From Candidatus Nanopelagicales bacterium (GTDB lineage Bacteria; Actinomycetota; Actinomycetes; S36-B12), in assembly GCA_018402075.1 (NCBI GenBank), contig JAGYJP010000001.1, positions 434,001 through 498,000 on the forward strand: a stretch of 64,000 nt of DNA. Direction: 5' to 3'. Under the pieces are notes generated by a model, which did no database searches, was not told the DNA's origin, and saw nothing but the letters and a program-made list of their open reading frames with translations. Below are positions 16,516-25,040 of the stretch, one piece after another. Position 1 is the stretch's first letter. Each line of letters opens with the position of its first letter. A program made the position numbers and the translations under genes.

Positions 16516-19092
16516 CTATTTCGATCTGATATCGCCTGAACCATGAGGCTCGGAGGGCTCCAAGCGCGCATGTGCCGCAGCCAACCGTGCGACCGGAATC
16601 CGAGATGGCGAGCACGAAACATAGTCAAGTCCGAGTCCTTCACAAATGGCAATGGACACAGGGTCACCACCGTGCTCACCGCAAATTCCCAATTTAATAT
16701 CCGACCTGACCTCACGCGCTTTGTCAACTGCATAAGACATCAATGTTGCGACACCATCATTATCAAGTTCGGCGAATGGGCTAGCGGTCATGAGCCCCTT
16801 CTTGAGGTACGTGCCAAGCATGCGACGTTCCACGTCATCACGGGAAAAACCATAGGTCAGCTGAGTCAAATCGTTGGTGCCAAAAGAAAGGAACTCCGCC
16901 CATTGGGCAAGTTGACCCGCGAGTAATGCGGCCCGCGGCGTCTCGATCATGGTGCCAATCTTGAACGGAATTGCCATTCCTGTGCGTGATGCGACTTCTT
17001 GGTTGACCCTGCGGATCAGGCGGAGCATCATGACCAGCTCCTCGGGAATGGAAACCAGCGGAATCATTATTTCAAGTTCAGGCCGAACCTGGTCCGCGGT
17101 GACAACATCGACCCATGCGTTAAACAAGCCTTCCACCTGAGCCGGATACAGCCCCTCGTGCATAAGAGCCAGTCGTACTCCCCGCACACCGAGCATCGGA
17201 TTTTCTTCGTGCAGGTGCTCCAACATTCTCGCCTGGTGCTCGTCTTCAGCTTCTGCCGCACTCGAAGGGAGAAATTCATGCATTGGGGCATCCAGCAGCC
17301 GGACGGTGACCGGGCGGTCACCCACCGCTCTCAATAAGTCACGAAAATCCTCGCGTTGGGCATCGGCTAAGGCGGAAAGCGCTGCTTCTTCTGCATCGAA
17401 ATCGTGCGAGAGGATCACGCGACGCACCAGTGGCAGTCGATCTCCCATAAATTGATGCTCGGTGCGGCACAGGCCGATTCCTTCTGCACCACTTTCGATC
17501 GCAATTGCAGCATCGGCACCCGTGTCTGCATTCGCTCTTACCCCGAGTCTGCGTAAACCATCGGCCCAACCCAGCAGGGTGGACAAACTAGGCGATGGAA
17601 CAGGTGGCTCGATGACCAACTCGCCTACATAAGCAACGCCCGAAGCGCCATCAATTGAAATCAGATCACCCGCGTGCAAAACGATTTCACCAGAACTAAC
17701 TATTGCGGCTTCCGGATCAATACGAAGTCCACCGGCACCACAAATAGCCGGCTTGCCCATTCCGCGGGCAACAACAGCAGCATGGGAAGCCGAGCCGCCA
17801 TTGACGGTCAGAATTCCTTCTGCCGCCATCATGCCTGGAAGATCACCCGGGGTCGTTTCGCTCATGACCAGGAGTGCAGACCCACCTGCTTCAACAATAT
17901 CGACCGCGCTCTCACTATTCAGTGCGATTCGACCTACTGCAGCACCGGGAGAAGCCGCTAAACCTGATACGAAAGGGACCTCAGCACCGGTTAATTTTGG
18001 TTGCGGATGTAATAACTCCAGCACATGGGTGGGCTCGGTGCGGCGCACGGCCGTTGTCTCGTCGGTAATACCTCGAATTGCCAAATCAACATAGAGGCTC
18101 GTGGCAACTCGCGCATTGGGCTTACGCATTTGTTCCAGACCCACAAGAGCAAGGCCATCAGAACTGTATTCGAAATCCACAATTACCGGATTCCTCAGCC
18201 GACTCTCAAGTTCGGCGAGCACCCCCGTCAACATTTCCACTCCACCAGGCAAATTACTGAGGGGATGACCCACCTGCTGGCGCTCACTGTTGGCTCGAAA
18301 ACCGTGTCGAAATAGTCCATTCGGAGCGAACTGACCGGTCTCCATTTCACGTGACATGGCAAAGCCATGGCCTTCGGCGTCGTGCTCGGTGACCACAATT
18401 GTTTCAAGATGTAATGCAAGGGGAAGGTCCTGCGGGAGATTTTGTTTGCGCCGAGCCCGCGCAGCACGCGGTGAATTCCACCGTTCGATCATTGCTTTGG
18501 CGCCAGCAGCAATTTGCTCGGATCGCTTGGTGGGAAATGGCGATGTACCTTTTTCGGCGCATAATCGCTTAAATGGTTCAACGCGCTCAACCAAACCCGG
18601 GTAATCAATGTCCAGCGAACCTAGATCCTCCACCGGTACGCCCAGTGCATACTCGGCAATGAATGTGGCTGCCCGCCACCAAGCCGTCCCTAAATCAGTT
18701 CGGGCTTGTGAACCAAGACCATCGGGGATAACACTTCGCTTGAGTCCCAAACAAGCTAGATCAGGGGGTAGGCCAGCCGCGGCAACAGGTGCACTTGCAC
18801 TTAAGCGAAGCAGGATCAGCCCACCGGAATCGGTAGTGCTGCTGATTTCGCGACCAGAGATGGCTTCCAATAGGTTCATTGCCGCTTTGGCTCGGTGTCC
18901 CGATGTGAATCCGAGAACATTCGGGACCGGGATAGTCAATCCAGCACCTACCGGTAAACCCAAACCTGCAAGTGTTTCCAACTCAAAACCCCGGGTACAT
19001 AATGATCGGGCATCAAGTCCGCGTTCAATACCTCGACCGAATGGCACCAGGCCAACATCGTCAATCGGAACCGAATGCAAAGGTGGGCTCAC
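16516..19092 (-). CDS. PPDK-like PEP-utilising protein with degraded ATP-grasp region
   Basis: An 858-aa protein with the domain order of pyruvate phosphate dikinase. The N-terminal ATP-grasp region (to about 345) is altered: the loop usually reading GGKGANL appears as CTRGFEL and the usual VRSGA..SMPGMMDT as RLSASAP..AAGLPPD. The swivel domain keeps the phosphorylated His in GGSASHAAVVARGMGKP (His437). The PEP/pyruvate TIM barrel keeps GIGLCRTEHQF, FLSFGTNDLTQLTYG and the catalytic Cys in GICGEHGG (Cys804). The GTG start overlaps the upstream stop as GTGA. A PEP-dependent phosphohistidine role without normal ATP use is inferred; a working dikinase is not excluded. Confidence 0.85.
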   Translation of the reverse strand: MSPPLHSVPIDDVGLVPFGRGIERGLDARSLCTRGFELETLAGLGLPVGAGLTIPVPNVLGFTSGHRAKAAMNLLEAISGREISSTTDSGGLILLRLSASAPVAAAGLPPDLACLGLKRSVIPDGLGSQARTDLGTAWWRAATFIAEYALGVPVEDLGSLDIDYPGLVERVEPFKRLCAEKGTSPFPTKRSEQIAAGAKAMIERWNSPRAARARRKQNLPQDLPLALHLETIVVTEHDAEGHGFAMSREMETGQFAPNGLFRHGFRANSERQQVGHPLSNLPGGVEMLTGVLAELESRLRNPVIVDFEYSSDGLALVGLEQMRKPNARVATSLYVDLAIRGITDETTAVRRTEPTHVLELLHPQPKLTGAEVPFVSGLAASPGAAVGRIALNSESAVDIVEAGGSALLVMSETTPGDLPGMMAAEGILTVNGGSASHAAVVARGMGKPAICGAGGLRIDPEAAIVSSGEIVLHAGDLISIDGASGVAYVGELVIEPPVPSPSLSTLLGWADGLRRLGVRANADTGADAAIAIESGAEGIGLCRTEHQFMGDRLPLVRRVILSHDFDAEEAALSALADAQREDFRDLLRAVGDRPVTVRLLDAPMHEFLPSSAAEAEDEHQARMLEHLHEENPMLGVRGVRLALMHEGLYPAQVEGLFNAWVDVVTADQVRPELEIMIPLVSIPEELVMMLRLIRRVNQEVASRTGMAIPFKIGTMIETPRAALLAGQLAQWAEFLSFGTNDLTQLTYGFSRDDVERRMLGTYLKKGLMTASPFAELDNDGVATLMSYAVDKAREVRSDIKLGICGEHGGDPVSIAICEGLGLDYVSCSPSRIPVARLAAAHARLEPSEPHGSGDIRSK

Positions 19093-19703
19093 ACCCCGCC
19101 CCCGGACACGAGTTGCTCCTCGAGTTCCTCATCTTCTTTCCGAGACATTCCAATGGTGAGTAGTAATTCCTGGTGCAAGTGCATCCACACAGTGTGATAC
19201 GAGTCAATGAGCGGTGACGCTAGCCATGCATCGTCGCCGGCATCCAATTTTTCTAGTGCTTCAACGAGCATCGCGCGGTACCCATTCATGCGCGGAATAT
19301 CTTCGCTGAATCGCTTCAAAAGCGGTGCAACGGCATCATCGATGTCATCTAGGCGGTCTCGAATATCGGCGTCGTAATTCTCGTCAGTATGGTCATTAAC
19401 ACTGCCATCTGGACGAACTTGCCATGCTGTGCACAGATCTCGAAGTGACCGGTTCACGGGTAAGAAACGGCGAAAGGTCGCCATGATGCGCTCTCGCTCA
19501 GGGGCATCGGTAGCTAAACACAGTTGTTGTGAGACATACTCGGTTCCCGCGGGCGTGGGCATCATGATCGGGCCTTTAATCAAAATGAGGCCTGCATCGG
19601 CCAATACCTGCTGTTGCGCCGTGACTTCTCCACGAGCCATCCCTCGAATTACCAAGGCAACCAGGGAGTCGCGCTCCCCATCCGCCAAGACCACGTCAGT
19701 CAT
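19089..19703 (-). CDS. small regulator-like partner of the PPDK-like protein
   Basis: A 204-aa soluble acidic protein. The N-terminal about 60 residues (RGMARGEVTAQQQVLADAGL... then MMPTPAGTEYV) resemble a small winged-helix domain; the rest is helical with an Asp/Glu-rich tail. I do not recognise a named family. The ATG at 19703 is used because GGAG lies 7 bases upstream; GTG 19715 is an alternative. The stop overlaps the PPDK-like start by 4 bases, so the two products are probably made together. The divergent intergenic region upstream holds inverted and direct repeats that it might bind. Confidence 0.6.
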   Translation of the reverse strand: MTDVVLADGERDSLVALVIRGMARGEVTAQQQVLADAGLILIKGPIMMPTPAGTEYVSQQLCLATDAPERERIMATFRRFLPVNRSLRDLCTAWQVRPDGSVNDHTDENYDADIRDRLDDIDDAVAPLLKRFSEDIPRMNGYRAMLVEALEKLDAGDDAWLASPLIDSYHTVWMHLHQELLLTIGMSRKEDEELEEQLVSGGGV

Positions 19704-19751
19704 TTGAATCTCCACACCACGGGGCCGCCGCCACAGCGACCGGCCTGTTTA

Positions 19752-19763
19752 TAGGAAGTCCTA
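19752..19763. promoter_or_regulatory. inverted repeat TAGGA-AG-TCCTA
   Basis: A perfect 5-2-5 inverted repeat lies about 50 bases upstream of the ATG at 19703. It overlaps a possible minus-strand -10 box (TATAAA). It is a candidate operator for the regulator/PPDK-like/ABC unit. Confidence 0.35.
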
Positions 19764-19797
19764 CTATTGCAGAACTCGCCCCCATTTATATAGGAAT

Positions 19798-19815
19798 AGA
19801 CAAGGAATATTGTCT
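19798..19815. promoter_or_regulatory. inverted repeat AGACAA-GGAATA-TTGTCT
   Basis: A perfect 6-6-6 inverted repeat lies in the middle of the 229-base divergent region between the regulator-like gene and the OYE-type gene. Its symmetry and position fit a dimeric repressor or activator site. Confidence 0.45.
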
Positions 19816-19840
19816 CCGCCCCCGATGCCCGAGTTCTTAT

Positions 19841-19900
19841 CGCAGATTTGCTTAGATTACTTTCGCAGATTTGTTTAGATGACTTTCGCCGATTTAGTCA
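19841..19900. repeat. 23-bp direct repeats, two full copies and one partial
   Basis: CGCAGATTTGCTTAGATTAC plus TTT (19841-19863) is repeated with two changes at 19864-19886, and a partial copy follows at 19887-19900. The array ends 33 bases before the GTG start at 19933. A period of 23 bases is close to two helical turns, so the copies would lie on one DNA face. This fits an iteron-like set of regulator sites or a duplicated leader. Confidence 0.7.
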
Positions 19901-19932
19901 CCCGGAAGGGCTAATCCATGCAATAGTCAGCC

Positions 19933-21906
19933 GTGACTTCTCCACGTGCCAACCCTCTGAAAACTGCCCTCACACCGATCACAGTCGGCACCATGAACTT
20001 GCCGATTCGACTATTTGTACCAACCCACGGCGGCGGTGCCGGCTCCCTCACCGGGGACGACTCCCGCTTCGAGGCAATGGTGGACTACTGGATGGCCCGT
20101 GTCGAGGACGGCTTCCCGTGGATCAGCGGCCCCCCCTGCCATGTAAAGCATCTACACGTGCCGGGGTTCGAGCCTACCGGTATCGGAGCATTGGGCAAAG
20201 GCGATGGAAATCTCAGACATCCGCTTTTTCACGAACGGATGACCAGATTCGTGGAACGGGTGCACGCCGGGGGCGCCTACATGGGGATTCAGCTCTTGCA
20301 ACAGGGAGGGATGCCCAGTGCACCTTCACCGACATTTTCAGGATTCCTTGACCATCGCGGCGTCCACGTCATGAGCAATGCCGAGGTAAAATGGGTCATC
20401 AATGAATACATTGAATCAGCCGTCCTCGCCGAACGGACCGGACTTGACTCTATTGAACTTCACAGCAACCACGACGACATTATTGAGTGGTTCCTCTCAC
20501 CCCTGACAAATACGCGAACAGACGAGTACGGAGGCTCATACGAGAACAGGCGGAGATTCTTGCGAGAAATCACTGATGGAATCCGCGCCCGTATCAGTCG
20601 ACCAATCACTCTTGGGCTACGTCTCGCACTCGATCAAGACATGGATGGTGGCTACGGTCTCGACGAATGCATGCGTTTCATGCAAAGTTTTGAAGCTGAC
20701 GGCACAGTCGACTACTTCAACCTCGACATGGGAGGCAACTGGGGAGCAATCACTTATCTGCAACACGGTATGTATCCAGAAGCCGCTTGGGCACAGATGT
20801 GCGGCGAGGCAAAATCGGTGACAAATTTGCCCGTCCTCTATGTCGGGCGGGTGGTGCATGCAGAAACGGCCGAAAAAGTAATCGCCGACGGAAATGCCGA
20901 CATGGTGGGAATGGTTCGTGCCCTCATGGCTGACCGCGAGTGGTTGCGCAAAACACTTGATGGGCGACCCGAAGAAGTGCGGCCATGTATTGCACTTAAC
21001 GACTGTATCCATCGATACACCTTGGAAGGTCTGAACTTTGGCTGTGGCATAAACCCACACGCAGGCCGTGAATCACACCCACCCATCACCGTAAGCGAGG
21101 AAGCCTTACGCCTGCTCGTTGTCGGCGGTGGTCCAGCCGGGATGGAACTCGCTGCTAACGCCGCAGAGCGCGGACACGAGGTTGAGTTATGGGAAGAAAA
21201 AACTGAACTCGGTGGTCGATTCGCTATCGCCGCCCAGTTGCGGGCAAACCCGACATACCAAGACTGGATCAACTGGTCGGCCGCACGTCTGCCCCGGCTG
21301 GGGGTCAATACCTACCTCGGTCGACGCGCTTCAGTGCGCTCAATTCTGGACGGCGACTTCGACGTTGTTGCATTTGCCACGGGCTCACACGCACGACGCC
21401 CCGGGATCCCGGGGGAATATCTTCCGCACGTGTTTGGGGCCGACGCGGTTATTCGCGGGGTCACCCCGCCCTTGGGAAACCGCGTGCTCGTGATCGCAGC
21501 CGACGACGGCCCAGCTCCCCTGACCGTGTCAGACCACCTCGCACATTTAGGCCATGAGATCATCCTGGCATTTGAAACACCGGGACCTTCACCACTTATG
21601 GGCAAATACTCAGCGGGTGCGATGTTTGAGAGTTTGGACGAGGCCGGTGTGGAAATTATGCAGATGGCTGTCGCCACCGAAATTCGAGCAAATGAAGTTG
21701 AGTTCGCAAATGCTTATAGTCGTCGCAGGTTCACCGTCGGTGGAATTGACTCGGTAGTTCTTGTCACCGGTGGGATCGGTAACGACACGCTGTATCGGTC
21801 AGTGTCGATGTACCACCCGCGAACCCACCTACTCGGTGACGCTTGGGCACCGCGACGAATGACATTTGCAACCAAGCAAGCATTCGAACTGGCCCAGCTG
21901 CTTTAG
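19933..21906 (+). CDS. OYE-type FMN/FAD oxidoreductase (2,4-dienoyl-CoA reductase/trimethylamine dehydrogenase family)
   Basis: A 657-aa two-part flavoenzyme starting at GTG. The N-terminal TIM barrel (about 1-340) shows IELHSNHDDIIEWFLSPLTN and RTDEYGGSYENRRRF. The C-terminal half has an FAD/NAD(P) Rossmann fold (LLVVGGGPAGMELAANAAERG, ELWEEKTELGG). The linker that normally holds four Fe-S cysteines has C352, C358 and C371, but Leu355 stands where the CxxC partner is expected. The [4Fe-4S] cluster may therefore be absent or altered. It is divergent from the PPDK-like unit. It may reduce an enone or dienoyl-CoA, or demethylate an amine. Confidence 0.85.
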   Translation: MTSPRANPLKTALTPITVGTMNLPIRLFVPTHGGGAGSLTGDDSRFEAMVDYWMARVEDGFPWISGPPCHVKHLHVPGFEPTGIGALGKGDGNLRHPLFHERMTRFVERVHAGGAYMGIQLLQQGGMPSAPSPTFSGFLDHRGVHVMSNAEVKWVINEYIESAVLAERTGLDSIELHSNHDDIIEWFLSPLTNTRTDEYGGSYENRRRFLREITDGIRARISRPITLGLRLALDQDMDGGYGLDECMRFMQSFEADGTVDYFNLDMGGNWGAITYLQHGMYPEAAWAQMCGEAKSVTNLPVLYVGRVVHAETAEKVIADGNADMVGMVRALMADREWLRKTLDGRPEEVRPCIALNDCIHRYTLEGLNFGCGINPHAGRESHPPITVSEEALRLLVVGGGPAGMELAANAAERGHEVELWEEKTELGGRFAIAAQLRANPTYQDWINWSAARLPRLGVNTYLGRRASVRSILDGDFDVVAFATGSHARRPGIPGEYLPHVFGADAVIRGVTPPLGNRVLVIAADDGPAPLTVSDHLAHLGHEIILAFETPGPSPLMGKYSAGAMFESLDEAGVEIMQMAVATEIRANEVEFANAYSRRRFTVGGIDSVVLVTGGIGNDTLYRSVSMYHPRTHLLGDAWAPRRMTFATKQAFELAQLL

Positions 21907-21915
21907 CCGGGCCAG
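21889..21915. terminator. hairpin spanning the stop of the OYE-type gene
   Basis: CTGGCCC (21889-21895) and GGGCCAG (21909-21915) form a 7-bp stem around a 13-base loop that includes the stop codon. It lies between convergent genes. No strong T-run follows, so its terminator role is tentative. Confidence 0.35.
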
Positions 21916-21942
21916 TTACACGAATGATTAATTAATGAGTGA

Positions 21943-23670
21943 TTAAACGGTCTCGAGTACCTCGATGGTGCCCTTGGCGCCGTCAACTTTTAGCAGGTCG
22001 CCGGATTTGAACATCTTGGTCGCGCCTGGCAAACCGGCAACACAAGGAATCCCGAGTTCGCGAGCAACGATCATTGCGTGGGAAGCCATTGAACCCGTGT
22101 TGACCACAACCGCGCTGGCCACCATGAATAGCGGTGTCCATGACGGATCCGTTTGGGGTGCCACCAAAATTTCACCGGGCTCGAATTCCCCAATGGCGTC
22201 GGTACCCAAAATGATCCGCGCCCGACCCTCAACCACACCCTGCGATGCGGCTGCTCCGTTGAAAATATCGCCGACCTTCGCGCGTTCAACGTCGACTGAA
22301 CCCTTGCGAGGTATTTCTGAAATTGGTGGGATTGGCTTAGCGCTGTCCAGGAAGGTGGGAACCTCAAGATCTTTGAGCGCCAGCCACTGGGTCTGGCGTT
22401 CGCGGATACTTGGCAGCAGTGTTTTCTCGCCGAGGGCGAGGGCGTCCAACTCGCTGTCCAGTGCGATGAAGATCTGTCGTGAATCGTCGAGGACACCCTG
22501 TGCTGCAAGTCGGTCACCCAATTCGATCAAGGCCATGCGGGCTTCATTCATAATCTTGATGCAGGATGACTTTCCGCTTTCACGCCAACCGGCGAAACGT
22601 CGAGCCGAACCAATAGCTCCACGGAACATTGCCTCCGTTGCTGCGTCCATGCCTTCTGTGGCCTCAAGCATCGCCTGATCGGTGGCCGCGGCGTGTAGCG
22701 CCTGCTTTGCCGAAGGTGATTCGGAATCTTCAAGTTGACGCATCTTGTCAACGAGTGCGAGTGCAAGTGATGGCTTTGACTCCCACGATTCGGTTCCCAG
22801 ATCCCATTCGGATGGTCCGCGATACCCGAACTCGCCGATAAATGCGGCAAACTCACTCCAAAATCCACCGGTGGCAGTGGGAAGTTGGGCAACAACTTTG
22901 TCCACACCGCTGTTGAACAGTGCGGTCATTTCCGGACTGGCCTTAACTGTGCGCGAGAGCGACCACAGGGCATAAGTGGGAGCTGCAGATTCGACTTCAC
23001 CCGCGTAGCCGAGGATTGTGATCAGCAGATGGGCTTTGTCCGCACCAAGGATTTGACCGGCAACAGCTGGGCCAACAGCCGCATTTGAGGCACCAATCTG
23101 TTCAGATCGCCAAGCCAGTCGTTCATATGGCATCACGGATCGGGCCCGTGCGACCAACGCGCGGTTACTCATGGCCTTGAGGTTGGGACGGTTGCGACGC
23201 AGATCATCGGCAATCGCGGAGTCTTCGTCGGCACCCTCAAACTTCGAGGTATTAAGTACCCACCCAGCGCGAGCACCACCGAGTGCGGAGAGTGACTCAT
23301 TGGCGTCGGTTGGAGACGCTACATGCGGTGGCGCTCCAGGGGAGTTAAAGAAAATTGAGTCAATGATTTCCGGGGTCATACCCTTACGAATTCCCAAGAC
23401 CCGAACGGAACTTTGATTGATGTACAGGTAGCCGTAAAAGAATCCTGCAACGGCAGACTCTTCGGTGAGTTCGTCTGCGGTGAAACATACATCTTCTACG
23501 TAGCCTGACGACCAACCGGGAAGTACGTTTGGGATCCAGCACATGGTTGCACCGAGAGGTGTTATCGGATCAGCCATCACGTCTGCGGCGTTGAGGCGGG
23601 TGAAAATCGGGAACCTTACGCTGGGCTCGGTATCTGTGAGCCATGCCTTCTGTGACATGTGAACATCCAT
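21943..23670 (-). CDS. stand-alone phosphohistidine-swivel protein 1 (RPH/PpsA-like, no ATP-grasp)
   Basis: A 575-aa protein. The first about 450 residues resemble the substrate-binding part of rifampin-phosphotransferase-like proteins: FPIFTRLNAADVMADPITPLG and EFGYRGPSEWDLGTESW. The last about 100 residues form a PEP-utiliser mobile domain with the phospho-accepting His in MASHAMIVARELGIPCV (His531). There is no ATP-grasp or PEP-binding domain, so a separate phosphoryl donor is required if it is active. It resembles the His-carrying subunit of phenylphosphate synthase in layout. It is 93 bases after the Rieske oxygenase gene. The start could be the ATG at 23658 instead; neither start has a clear ribosome site. 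Confidence 0.8.
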   Translation of the reverse strand: MDVHMSQKAWLTDTEPSVRFPIFTRLNAADVMADPITPLGATMCWIPNVLPGWSSGYVEDVCFTADELTEESAVAGFFYGYLYINQSSVRVLGIRKGMTPEIIDSIFFNSPGAPPHVASPTDANESLSALGGARAGWVLNTSKFEGADEDSAIADDLRRNRPNLKAMSNRALVARARSVMPYERLAWRSEQIGASNAAVGPAVAGQILGADKAHLLITILGYAGEVESAAPTYALWSLSRTVKASPEMTALFNSGVDKVVAQLPTATGGFWSEFAAFIGEFGYRGPSEWDLGTESWESKPSLALALVDKMRQLEDSESPSAKQALHAAATDQAMLEATEGMDAATEAMFRGAIGSARRFAGWRESGKSSCIKIMNEARMALIELGDRLAAQGVLDDSRQIFIALDSELDALALGEKTLLPSIRERQTQWLALKDLEVPTFLDSAKPIPPISEIPRKGSVDVERAKVGDIFNGAAASQGVVEGRARIILGTDAIGEFEPGEILVAPQTDPSWTPLFMVASAVVVNTGSMASHAMIVARELGIPCVAGLPGATKMFKSGDLLKVDGAKGTIEVLETV

Positions 23671-23763
23671 TCAGTAAAAGGACTGGAATCCACGCTGGTA
23701 TTCCAGATTATTTGCTACGCACATTACCACCGTCACGCCCCGCTCACCTACAAATCATGAGTA

Positions 23764-24969
23764 TCAGGATCCGTGCACTGACTCCCCAGCCAGAAGTCGC
23801 TTAATCGTTGAATGGGCGTGCTGAACAGCAATCTCATTACGACCGATGATCATGTGTTTGTCGGCAAGGGAGGCTAGGCCGTTTTGCACGTCGGTCTGCG
23901 CCGTGTAATCCTCATCACGGAATGCCGCGAAGAACCATTCGGCCGTTTTCTCTGCTTCCAGAAATTCTTCGGGAGTTTGGGGCGGAGTGCGCAATAGCGT
24001 TGTTTGCCAGGTCATGGACTCTCCCCATGAATCACCAGGGAGGATGATTGAGATGACGGTGCGTTCGCGCCAACCCCCTGCAATCGACATGCCGGGAAAA
24101 AGCCAGTACACGAGCCCCATGGCCGTTGCCGGGTCCCATTCTTCCCGTGGTTTTTCCATCATGCTGTCAAGGGTTTTCAAAGCGAACACATTGCGCACAT
24201 GCGGGCCAAATCGGTCAAATGTCATGCGATTCGTGTGGTTGGTGAGTGCAACTGTATTGGCGTGCAGTGAACTGAAGTGATAACCCTCGAGGTATCCATC
24301 CAGGGTTACCTTCCAGTTGGGGCCGGGCAATATCTTTGTGGTGAAGTGTGTGCACTTGTCGAGTTCAAGTGCCTCAAGGTGCGGCATTATTTCGGCAAGC
24401 CACGCGTCGATCCCAAGGTCCATGCCGGGAGTAAGCCCAATAAAAATAAAACCTGCTCTTTCCTCACATGGCAGCTGCACCAGACTGTAATCTTCTTTGT
24501 TGACTTCACCGAAAGTATCTTCACCGGGCACACCGGTAAGTTTTCCGTCGGTGTCATAGGTCCACGAGTGGTAGCCGCAGGTGAATCGACGGGCGCTGCC
24601 ACAGCCTTCGGGCAGGAGCTTCATGGACCGATGCCGACAAACATTTAGCATCGCGCGCATTTTTCCATCTTTACCGCGCACCAAAATAATTTCTTTCCCG
24701 ACAACTCGCATTGCTTTGTAATCACCAACGCCAGCCAATTCAGCAGACGTTCCCACCGGTAAGGGAATGGCGTGGAAAATTTCCCGTATCTCCCGCTCCC
24801 ACAGTTCTTGGTCCAGGTACTCGGCTATTGGAATTTCCATTTGCCGCGGAGCCATATCCGTTGTCTGGTTACGCAAATGAGACACAAGCCGATCAAGTAT
24901 CGCCATGGCTTCTTCGCGACCCATGGCGGTGTGAGCGCCTGATTGATAATTGGGGAGAGTTTCAGTCAC
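23764..24969 (-). CDS. Rieske non-heme iron oxygenase, alpha subunit
   Basis: A 401-aa ring-hydroxylating oxygenase. The Rieske [2Fe-2S] ligands are C111-x-H113 and C131-x2-H134 (NVCRHRSMK, TCGYHSWTYD). The mononuclear iron site has His231 and His236 (LEGYHFSSLHANTV) with a likely Asp at 360 (TAQTDVQNGL). Length and layout fit single-component-type alpha subunits acting on terpenoid, steroid or aromatic rings, with a separate reductase and ferredoxin. A plant-type ferredoxin gene is at 35528. It lies between two swivel-protein genes in a leftward group running 28028 to 21943. Confidence 0.93.
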   Translation of the reverse strand: MTETLPNYQSGAHTAMGREEAMAILDRLVSHLRNQTTDMAPRQMEIPIAEYLDQELWEREIREIFHAIPLPVGTSAELAGVGDYKAMRVVGKEIILVRGKDGKMRAMLNVCRHRSMKLLPEGCGSARRFTCGYHSWTYDTDGKLTGVPGEDTFGEVNKEDYSLVQLPCEERAGFIFIGLTPGMDLGIDAWLAEIMPHLEALELDKCTHFTTKILPGPNWKVTLDGYLEGYHFSSLHANTVALTNHTNRMTFDRFGPHVRNVFALKTLDSMMEKPREEWDPATAMGLVYWLFPGMSIAGGWRERTVISIILPGDSWGESMTWQTTLLRTPPQTPEEFLEAEKTAEWFFAAFRDEDYTAQTDVQNGLASLADKHMIIGRNEIAVQHAHSTIKRLLAGESVHGS

Positions 24970-25026
24970 ACCCCAAAGATAGCCGAGATCACTGAGAAAG
25001 CTTTCCTCATCTCAAGAAAAGATACA

Positions 25027-25038
25027 CATCAATTGATG
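25027..25038. promoter_or_regulatory. perfect 12-bp palindrome CATCAATTGATG
   Basis: The palindrome lies in the 71-base gap upstream of the Rieske oxygenase gene and just past the phosphatase stop. It is a candidate operator for an internal promoter driving the oxygenase and the first swivel gene. Confidence 0.35.
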
Positions 25039-25040
25039 GC

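Noticed and set aside
16516..19092. Calling the 858-aa protein a standard pyruvate phosphate dikinase.
   Set aside because: The ATP-grasp loops are strongly altered, so a normal dikinase reaction is not supported, although it is not excluded.
19848..20351. A 167-codon plus-strand frame overlapping the start of the OYE-type gene.
   Set aside because: It overlaps the better-supported GTG-started gene in another frame and its sequence shows no fold.
23764..24969. Naming the Rieske oxygenase KshA (3-ketosteroid 9-alpha-hydroxylase).
   Set aside because: The Rieske and iron ligands are general to the family and I see no KshA-specific signature.
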